DNA from: DAOULT01 sp964646625
Lineage (GTDB): Bacteria; Chloroflexota; Anaerolineae; CAZYHC01
DNA length: 64,000 bases
NCBI GenBank assembly: GCA_964646625.1
Contig: CAZYHC010000014.1
Span: forward strand, 1-64,000
Direction of reading: 5' to 3'
In this document: positions 58,798-64,000 of the stretch, piece after piece
How positions within the stretch are numbered: the first letter of the stretch is position 1
Layout: each line of letters begins with the position of its first letter
Notes under the pieces: model-generated
Databases searched by the model: none
Told to the model about the DNA's origin: nothing
Seen by the model: only the letters and a program-made list of their open reading frames with translations
Translations under genes and position numbers: made by a program

Positions 58798-60015
58798 ATG
58801 TCAGCCAAAGACTTTCCGGGCAGGGGCAAAGTGGCCCTCCTCAAAACCCATCCTGATACCGTGCTGGAGGATTACCGCCGCCTGATGCACCTGGCCGGCT
58901 ATCAGGAGGCCCTGCCCAAAGATAAAGGAACCATCCTCAAGATCAACATCTCCTGGCAGCAGTGGTATCCGGCCTGCTCCACCGCCCCCTGGCAACTGGA
59001 AGGGGCCATCAAGACCATGCTGGACGACGGCTACCAGGGTTTAATCGCCGCCCAGAACCGCACTGTGGTGGTGGACGCCTACGTCGCGGAGCGCAACAAC
59101 AAGCACAGGCTGGTGGTCGATAAATACGGCCTGCGCAACGTCCACCTCTACGAGCCGCAGGTGGAGTGGGTGTACTACGAGCCTAAAGAGCCTTTCCTGG
59201 TGCTGCACGACATCTATCCCGAAGGGCTCAAAATCCCCAAGATTTTCTTCGACCGCAACGTGGTCCAGTTCCCCACCATCAAGACCCACGTGTTCACCAC
59301 CATCACCGGGGCGATGAAAAATGCCTTCGGGGGGCTGCTCTCGGACAGGCGGCACTGGACACACGGCGTCATCCACGAAACCCTGGTCGATCTGTTGAGC
59401 ATCCAGCAGGACATCCACCCCGGCCTCTTTGCGGTCATGGATGGCACTTTTGTGGGCGACGGGCCCGGCCCGCGCGCCATGCGCGTCTTCGAGAAGGACC
59501 TCATTCTGGCTTCGGCCGATCAGGTAGCCATCGACGCCGTCTCGGCCTATCTCCAGGGCTTCGACCCCTTGAACATAGGCTTCATCCGCCTGGCCCACGA
59601 ACGGGGGTTGGGGGTGGGCGACGTGCGCGATATCGAGGTGGTGGGAGATGTAGACATCGAGAAGGTTCGCTGGCGGGCCGAGACGGGCGATACTTTTGCC
59701 AGCCGTGGACAGAAGGCCATCTACTACGGCCCCCTGAAGCCCTTCGAGCACTTCCTGTTGCGCACTCCGCTGGTGCCCTGGTCGTTTATGGCCTCGCGGG
59801 GCTATTTCGATGGTTTCTGGTACCCTTTTATCGGCCACAGGCGGGCACAGGCGGCCCTGAAAACCAAGTGGGGGCAATGCTTCGCCCGGTACGGCGACGT
59901 TCCAGCCGTGACCGACCCCCTCTACCAGCCCTGGATGATGGGCCTGATTGCGCTGGGGGCCGGGCTTATGACCCTGTGCTGGTTGCGATTGCGGGGACGC
60001 AAGAGGAAAGAATAA
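58798..60015 (+). CDS. DUF362 domain protein with C-terminal membrane helix
   Basis: 405 residues from ATG 58,798 (AAGGAG upstream; a promoter at 58,725 rules out the longer frame). The DUF362 course is clear: KVALLKTHPD, PTIKTHVFTTITGAMKNAFGG, LFAVMDGTFVGDGPGP and ADQVAIDAVSAYLQGFDP. DUF362 proteins are often tied to Fe-S or tetrapyrrole chemistry, but this one lacks a ferredoxin cluster. A membrane helix near 380-397 and a basic tail (RGRKRKE) anchor the C-terminus inside. It precedes a radical-SAM protein by 52 bp, and the two probably share a pathway. Confidence 0.75.
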   Translation: MSAKDFPGRGKVALLKTHPDTVLEDYRRLMHLAGYQEALPKDKGTILKINISWQQWYPACSTAPWQLEGAIKTMLDDGYQGLIAAQNRTVVVDAYVAERNNKHRLVVDKYGLRNVHLYEPQVEWVYYEPKEPFLVLHDIYPEGLKIPKIFFDRNVVQFPTIKTHVFTTITGAMKNAFGGLLSDRRHWTHGVIHETLVDLLSIQQDIHPGLFAVMDGTFVGDGPGPRAMRVFEKDLILASADQVAIDAVSAYLQGFDPLNIGFIRLAHERGLGVGDVRDIEVVGDVDIEKVRWRAETGDTFASRGQKAIYYGPLKPFEHFLLRTPLVPWSFMASRGYFDGFWYPFIGHRRAQAALKTKWGQCFARYGDVPAVTDPLYQPWMMGLIALGAGLMTLCWLRLRGRKRKE

Positions 60016-60067
60016 CGGCAAAGTGCGCGGCACTTCCAAAGGGTCGTGCGCTTATTGGAGGAGCAGT

Positions 60068-61489
60068 TTGCGCGTCCTGTTCATCACCCAACAAATCGAC
60101 TACGAGCCCCAGGGCCTCATGCACCTGTCCAGCGTCCTCAAAGCGGCCGGGCACGAGGTGGAACTGGTGATGGGCACCTACCAGGATCCCCTGGCTGTGG
60201 CCCGGCAGTTCCGGCCGGGCATCGTGGGCTACAGCATCATCACCGGTTCGCAGCGTTATTACCTGGACCTGAACCGCCGTCTGAAAGCGGAGATGGAGGT
60301 CTTCTCCGTTTTTGGGGGCCCACACCCTACCTTTTTCCCGGAAATGATCGAGGAGGAGGGGGTAGACGGCATCTGCATTGGCGAGGGCGAAGCGGCCATG
60401 CTCGACCTGGCCGACGCCCTGGATGACGGCGCCCTGGAGCCGACCACCGCTAACTGGCATTTCAAGCTGAATGGCGAGATCGTGCGCAACGCGGTGCGCC
60501 CTTACATCTGCGACCTGGACTCGCTACCCCTGCCTGACCGGGACCTGGTCTACAGTCGGGATCGGGTCTCGCGGAACAGCAAGATCAAGCATTTCCTGGC
60601 CAGCCGGGGTTGTCCTTTCAACTGCACCTATTGTTTCAACCATGCCCTGTCGGAGATCTACCAGCAAAAGGGGAAGCGTTTCCGCCAGCGCAGCGTGGAC
60701 AACGTTATCGAAGAAGTGCGCTGGGTCAAGGAGCACTACCCCCTGGAGTTCGTGGTTTTCGTCGATGACTCTTTTGCCCTATCCCATAAGTGGCTGGAAG
60801 AACTGGCCGAAAAGTATCCCCGGGAGGTCGGCCTGCCCTTCTTCTGCAACGTGCGCCCCAACCTGGTCACCGCCGAACAGGTGCGGATGCTTAAAGAGGC
60901 TGGCTGCCATTCGGTCAGCATGGGCATCGAGACCGGGCCCGACCATCTGCGCAACGAACTCCTCAAACGCAACATGACCCGCGAGCACATCACCGAGGCG
61001 GCCCGTCTGCTGCGAGCAGGCGGTATCTACTTTACCAGCACTAACATGCTGGGGCTGCCCACCAGCCGCCTGGAGGATGACATCGAAACCCTCAACCTGA
61101 ACATCGAATGTCGTCCAGCCTATGCCCACGCCTTCATCTTCCAGCCCTACCCCCGCACCCAACTGGGCGAATTCACCCGCCAGCACGACCTGATGGTCGG
61201 CACCTTCGACGACATCGGGGCCGTGGCCTGGGATAACTCCGTGCTCAACTTCAGCCCGCAACACAAGCGCCAGCTTTCTAACCTGCAACGTTTTTTCGCC
61301 ATCGTGGTGGAATGGCCCTGGCTATGGCCTCTGGTGCGTCGCCTGTTGAATTTTCCCAACAATCCCCTCTTCTGGCTGGTCAACAAGCTTTGGAAAGGCT
61401 ACGCCATCAAGAAGCGCGTCCACCCCGTTCGTCTTTCCCTGCGGGAGTATATTGATACCGCCTGGCATTTCATGAAAATCCATTCTTAA
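60068..61489 (+). CDS. B12-binding radical SAM protein
   Basis: 473 residues from TTG 60,068, preferred because GGAGGAG lies 5 bp upstream (the longer frame from 60,023 has no ribosome site). An N-terminal cobalamin-binding Rossmann region (about 1-130, with GPHPTFFP) is followed by the radical SAM domain with CPFNCTYC (CxxxCxxC, about 183-190), GIETG and TNMLGLPTS. The C-terminal 100 residues are helical. Such enzymes do methylation or C-C/C-S chemistry on lipids, antibiotics or cofactors; the substrate is unknown. It is in the same direction as, and 52 bp after, a DUF362 protein. Confidence 0.85.
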   Translation: MRVLFITQQIDYEPQGLMHLSSVLKAAGHEVELVMGTYQDPLAVARQFRPGIVGYSIITGSQRYYLDLNRRLKAEMEVFSVFGGPHPTFFPEMIEEEGVDGICIGEGEAAMLDLADALDDGALEPTTANWHFKLNGEIVRNAVRPYICDLDSLPLPDRDLVYSRDRVSRNSKIKHFLASRGCPFNCTYCFNHALSEIYQQKGKRFRQRSVDNVIEEVRWVKEHYPLEFVVFVDDSFALSHKWLEELAEKYPREVGLPFFCNVRPNLVTAEQVRMLKEAGCHSVSMGIETGPDHLRNELLKRNMTREHITEAARLLRAGGIYFTSTNMLGLPTSRLEDDIETLNLNIECRPAYAHAFIFQPYPRTQLGEFTRQHDLMVGTFDDIGAVAWDNSVLNFSPQHKRQLSNLQRFFAIVVEWPWLWPLVRRLLNFPNNPLFWLVNKLWKGYAIKKRVHPVRLSLREYIDTAWHFMKIHS

Positions 61490-61543
61490 GTGCAGGGCTT
61501 GATGAGATGGTCTCAACGTCGCCTCAGCTCTCAGGCTCAAGAC

Positions 61544-61572
61544 TTGACAAAAGTATAATTTAATAGTATAAA
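61544..61572 (+). promoter_or_regulatory. Promoter for the aldo/keto reductase
   Basis: TTGACA (61,544-61,549), 17 bp, TATAAA (61,567-61,572), in the 197-bp gap before ATG 61,687. Short AT-rich direct repeats (ATAATGATGAAA) follow. Confidence 0.65.
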
Positions 61573-61686
61573 CGTAACGTATTACTCATAATAATGATGA
61601 AAATAATGATGAAAGACCTGCTATCACGCCAGACATCCCGTTGGAGCACGTGCAGATCGTCAGGTTCATAATGGAGGGTGAGCACA

Positions 61687-62535
61687 ATGGAAAAACGTTT
61701 ATTAGGCAAAACAGGGGAAGCACTTTCGGTGGTCGGCTTTGGGGGCATCGTGGTCAGGGATGAGGCCCCCAAAGCGGCCAGCCGTCTGGTAGCCCAGGCG
61801 GTGGACCGCGGCCTCAATTACTTCGATGTCGCCCCGGCCTACGGCAACGCGGAAGAGCGGCTGGGGCCTGCCCTCGAACCCTACCGCTCATCCGTGTTCC
61901 TGGCCTGCAAGACTACAAACCGCACGGCGGAAGGGGCGTCCGCGGACCTGCATCGATCTTTGAAGCTCTTACGCACAGACTATTTCGATCTGTATCAGCT
62001 CCACGAGGCGAGCACTCTGGAAGACGTGGACCGGATCATGGGGCCGGGCGGAGCGATGGAAGTTCTGGTGCAGGCCCGTCAACAGGGCTTGGCCCGCTAC
62101 CTGGGGTTTTCCGCCCACTCTGAGGAAGCAGCCCTGGCCCTGTTGGACCTCTTCGCCTTTGACAGCATCCTTTTCCCCTTCAACTGGGTGTGCTGGCACC
62201 AGGGGAATTTTGGCCCCCGCGTGCTGGAGAAAGCGCAGGAGAAAGGGGTGGGGGTATTGGCCCTGAAGGCCCTGGCTAAAAGGCAACTGAAAGAAGGCGG
62301 AGAAAATAAGTGGCCCAAGTGTTGGTACGCGCCGGTGGACACTCCCGAAGAAGCGGCCCTGGCTTTGCGCTTCACCCTCTCCAGGCCCATCACCGCGGCG
62401 GTCAGTCCCAGTCACGCCGAACTTTTGTGGTGGGCCTGCGATGCCGCCGACCAGTTTAAACCCCTCTCCGAGGAAGAAGAAGCGCAAATAGCTAAGCTGA
62501 GCGAGGGGCTGGAGCCCATATTTCCCCTATCTTAG
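61687..62535 (+). CDS. Aldo/keto reductase family protein
   Basis: 282 residues from ATG 61,687 (GGAGGG upstream). TIM-barrel features are visible: GKTGEALSVVGFGG, DVAPAYGNAEERLGPAL (catalytic Asp and Tyr), FLACKT (Lys) and YQLHEA (His). The last helices fit the NADPH-binding end, although the usual C-terminal phosphate-binding GxxR motif is weak (AVSPSHAELL). Length is typical (about 280). It is transcribed alone from the promoter at 61,544. The substrate cannot be told. Confidence 0.85.
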   Translation: MEKRLLGKTGEALSVVGFGGIVVRDEAPKAASRLVAQAVDRGLNYFDVAPAYGNAEERLGPALEPYRSSVFLACKTTNRTAEGASADLHRSLKLLRTDYFDLYQLHEASTLEDVDRIMGPGGAMEVLVQARQQGLARYLGFSAHSEEAALALLDLFAFDSILFPFNWVCWHQGNFGPRVLEKAQEKGVGVLALKALAKRQLKEGGENKWPKCWYAPVDTPEEAALALRFTLSRPITAAVSPSHAELLWWACDAADQFKPLSEEEEAQIAKLSEGLEPIFPLS

Positions 62536-62603
62536 CAACCTGAATTTTAGCCCCCCCGACCGCGCTTCGTGCGGTTTCAGGGGGCGTTCACTTCGTTCGT
62601 GCC

Positions 62604-64000
62604 TCAGAAATTAGAAGTGGAAGGGATAGGGAGAACCACCCGAAAGCCGATGTTGTGGTCAAAATGGACAGGGATGAGGTCGACGCGAGAGGCGCAGAGG
62701 GCCCCTTCTGGATCGCTGCCCCAGGACCCGCCCCGCACCACCCGCCAGGCCCCTGCTTCCATAAGATCCCGGTAAGTATACCCCCTACTATAAAGGTTGT
62801 TACACCATTCCCAGACGTTACCAGCCAGGTCCGAAACCCCGTAAGGGCTGTCGCCCTGGGGCGAGTAGTAACCCACCGGTGTGGTTCTGTGGATACCGGA
62901 TGCCGCGGTGTTGCATCGCTCTGCCTCAAAGACATCCCCCCAGGGATAGGCCCGCCCATCCACGCCACGGCTCGCTTTCTCCCATTCCACCTCAGTCGGC
63001 AGCCGATAGAGTTTACCCGTCTCCTCGGAGAGCCACCGGCAGTAAGCCATCGCCTCGTACCAGCTCACCCCCACCACCGGCTGGTCGGGCGCATTAAAAC
63101 GCGAATCGTCCCAGTAGCGCGGCTTCGTCCAACTGTTCATTGTCCGTGCTTTCCAGCCCCCTCTGGTCCAATATTCCCACTTCATGTAGCCTTTGGCCTC
63201 GATGAAGGCTCGGTACCGGGCGTTGGTCACCGGATATTTGTCGATGAAAAAGCCCTCGGCCAGCCGCACAATCCAGGTTTCACCTCCCTCGCCCATGATG
63301 AAAAGGCCGGGCGGCACGTAAACCATGCCCTGGGGTGCTTTCACCGGCTCGTAAGACGGATGTTGTCCCTCGAAGAGGTAGTAGATAAAGCCTCGTATCT
63401 CCTCGTTAATCCTCATCTCCGGGGCAGGAACGAAGGAGGGCCTGAACACCACATCTGGTACGTCTCGCCCCCACCCGCCAATTCTCATCTCCGGGGTCGT
63501 GCCCTCCCGCAACTGCTTGTACAATCTTTTGGCCACGAAGAATTCCCCGAAGGACTTGTGGGCAAAGCTGTAGTTGCCTGCTTCATCGCGGCCCAGGTAG
63601 GTCTGGGCGCGCACGTCGTGGGCGAAGTAGTCGATCTCCTCCGCCTGCTCCAGCCCGAAAAAGCGCTTCACCCGCTCCGGGAATTTAGAGTAGTGCAGCG
63701 TGGGCTCGCCCCGCTCGAACATCTCCCAGGCCAGTTCCTCCGTGAAAAAGCGGGCCTTTTTCAAGTTGGTCAGCACCGTGCGGTCCCCACGAATGCTGCG
63801 CTCGATCCAGCCATCGGTGTAGGCCTCGTACAGGGTGGCCAGGTTGATGGTTGTTGCCCTCTCCAAATCGGGCAACGATTGCACAATCATGTCCAACATC
63901 GCCGGGCGCTGGGCCAGGTCGGGCAGGTTGTAGGTGGCCTGAATCTGGGCTTCGTACTCTTCCCAGTCGTCGGGCCTGCGCTTCTGGAGGGCCAGCCGGA
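62604..64000 (-). CDS. NACHT-associated protein with C-terminal FGE/sulfatase-modifying domain (3' part)
   Basis: The frame is open to the right edge and ends at 62,604, so only the C-terminal 465 codons are seen. The upstream part has the post-NACHT helical pattern (YNLPDLAQRPAMLDMI; SFAHKSFGEFFVAKRL). From about codon 225 a formylglycine-generating-enzyme-like fold begins: MVYVPPGLFIMGE, FFIDKYPVTNARYRAFIE, VSWYEAMAYCRWL, YRLPTEVEWEKASRG, GNVWEWCNN and the final VVRGGSWG ... IGFRVVLP. The pair of catalytic Cys of true FGE is not evident, so the domain is probably a ligand-binding C-type-lectin-like sensor. Bacterial NACHT proteins are NLR-like immune sensors; here the effector end is outside the window. 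Confidence 0.75.
   Translation of the reverse strand, partial: RLALQKRRPDDWEEYEAQIQATYNLPDLAQRPAMLDMIVQSLPDLERATTINLATLYEAYTDGWIERSIRGDRTVLTNLKKARFFTEELAWEMFERGEPTLHYSKFPERVKRFFGLEQAEEIDYFAHDVRAQTYLGRDEAGNYSFAHKSFGEFFVAKRLYKQLREGTTPEMRIGGWGRDVPDVVFRPSFVPAPEMRINEEIRGFIYYLFEGQHPSYEPVKAPQGMVYVPPGLFIMGEGGETWIVRLAEGFFIDKYPVTNARYRAFIEAKGYMKWEYWTRGGWKARTMNSWTKPRYWDDSRFNAPDQPVVGVSWYEAMAYCRWLSEETGKLYRLPTEVEWEKASRGVDGRAYPWGDVFEAERCNTAASGIHRTTPVGYYSPQGDSPYGVSDLAGNVWEWCNNLYSRGYTYRDLMEAGAWRVVRGGSWGSDPEGALCASRVDLIPVHFDHNIGFRVVLPIPSTSNF

Noticed and set aside
62604..64000. Diversity-generating retroelement in this window
   Set aside because: The lectin-like end is suggestive, but no reverse transcriptase, template repeat or accessory gene was found here.
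1..64000. CRISPR array or rRNA operon
   Set aside because: No regularly spaced direct repeats of 24-40 bp with unique spacers, and no rRNA-like conserved stretches were seen.

Overview
The window looks like one chromosomal stretch of a moderately GC-rich bacterium, most probably a Chloroflexota (Anaerolineae-like) lineage. That placement is an inference from gene style: FHA proteins carrying Ig/NBR1-like modules, an ArsA-type ATPase with a C-terminal HSP20-like domain, very large secreted repeat proteins, and NACHT plus formylglycine-enzyme-like architectures. No rRNA or ribosomal protein is present to prove it.

Layout. (1) 1-13,022 is ordinary chromosome: the ends of a polysaccharide gene cluster, tRNA-Pro, a secreted molybdopterin-fold protein, two FHA/Ig signalling proteins, a TrkA-domain membrane protein, a large unrecognised protein and an ArsA pair. 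(2) Near 13,085 two genes are cut off against each other, and mobile-type DNA begins. 13,054-29,400 holds decayed VirD4/TraG-like ATPases (one lacking its Walker A, one fused to the tail of an IS21 helper ATPase), a replication-relaxation remnant, an SSB without a normal start codon, an ExeA/TniB-type ATPase, 8-bp-spaced repeats and a minus-strand operon of small proteins with a methyltransferase cut off at the start of its helicase part. Two secreted or membrane cargo loci sit inside. (3) 29,592-47,930 is the centrepiece: an 18-kb one-direction gene run behind a textbook promoter. It encodes a sigma-70 factor, a cysteine desulfurase, an unknown Cys-containing protein, a PAPS-reductase/ferredoxin protein (BrxP-like), a winged-helix-like protein, a small P-loop NTPase, a BrxC/PglY-like ATPase, a PglZ protein, a short BrxL and two AAA/STAND-like ATPases, the second ending in a Schlafen/AlbA_2 domain. 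I read this as an expanded BREX type 4-like defence island with its own sulfur donor and sigma factor. (4) 47,999-52,365 holds a solitary DNA methyltransferase and remnants of at least three insertion sequences. (5) 52,374-64,000 is chromosome again: alpha-2-macroglobulin, DUF362 protein, B12/radical-SAM protein, aldo/keto reductase and the end of a NACHT-FGE protein.

How the genes may work together. In the island the desulfurase would mobilise cysteine sulfur. The PP-loop/Fe-S protein would use ATP chemistry to place sulfur on DNA, as DndC does and as expected for BREX type 4, where a PAPS-reductase-like gene stands in for the PglX methylase. BrxC, PglZ and BrxL are the conserved BREX core. 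The sigma factor at the head of the operon and the two trailing ATPases suggest built-in transcriptional control and additional sensing or effector functions. These last roles are inference.
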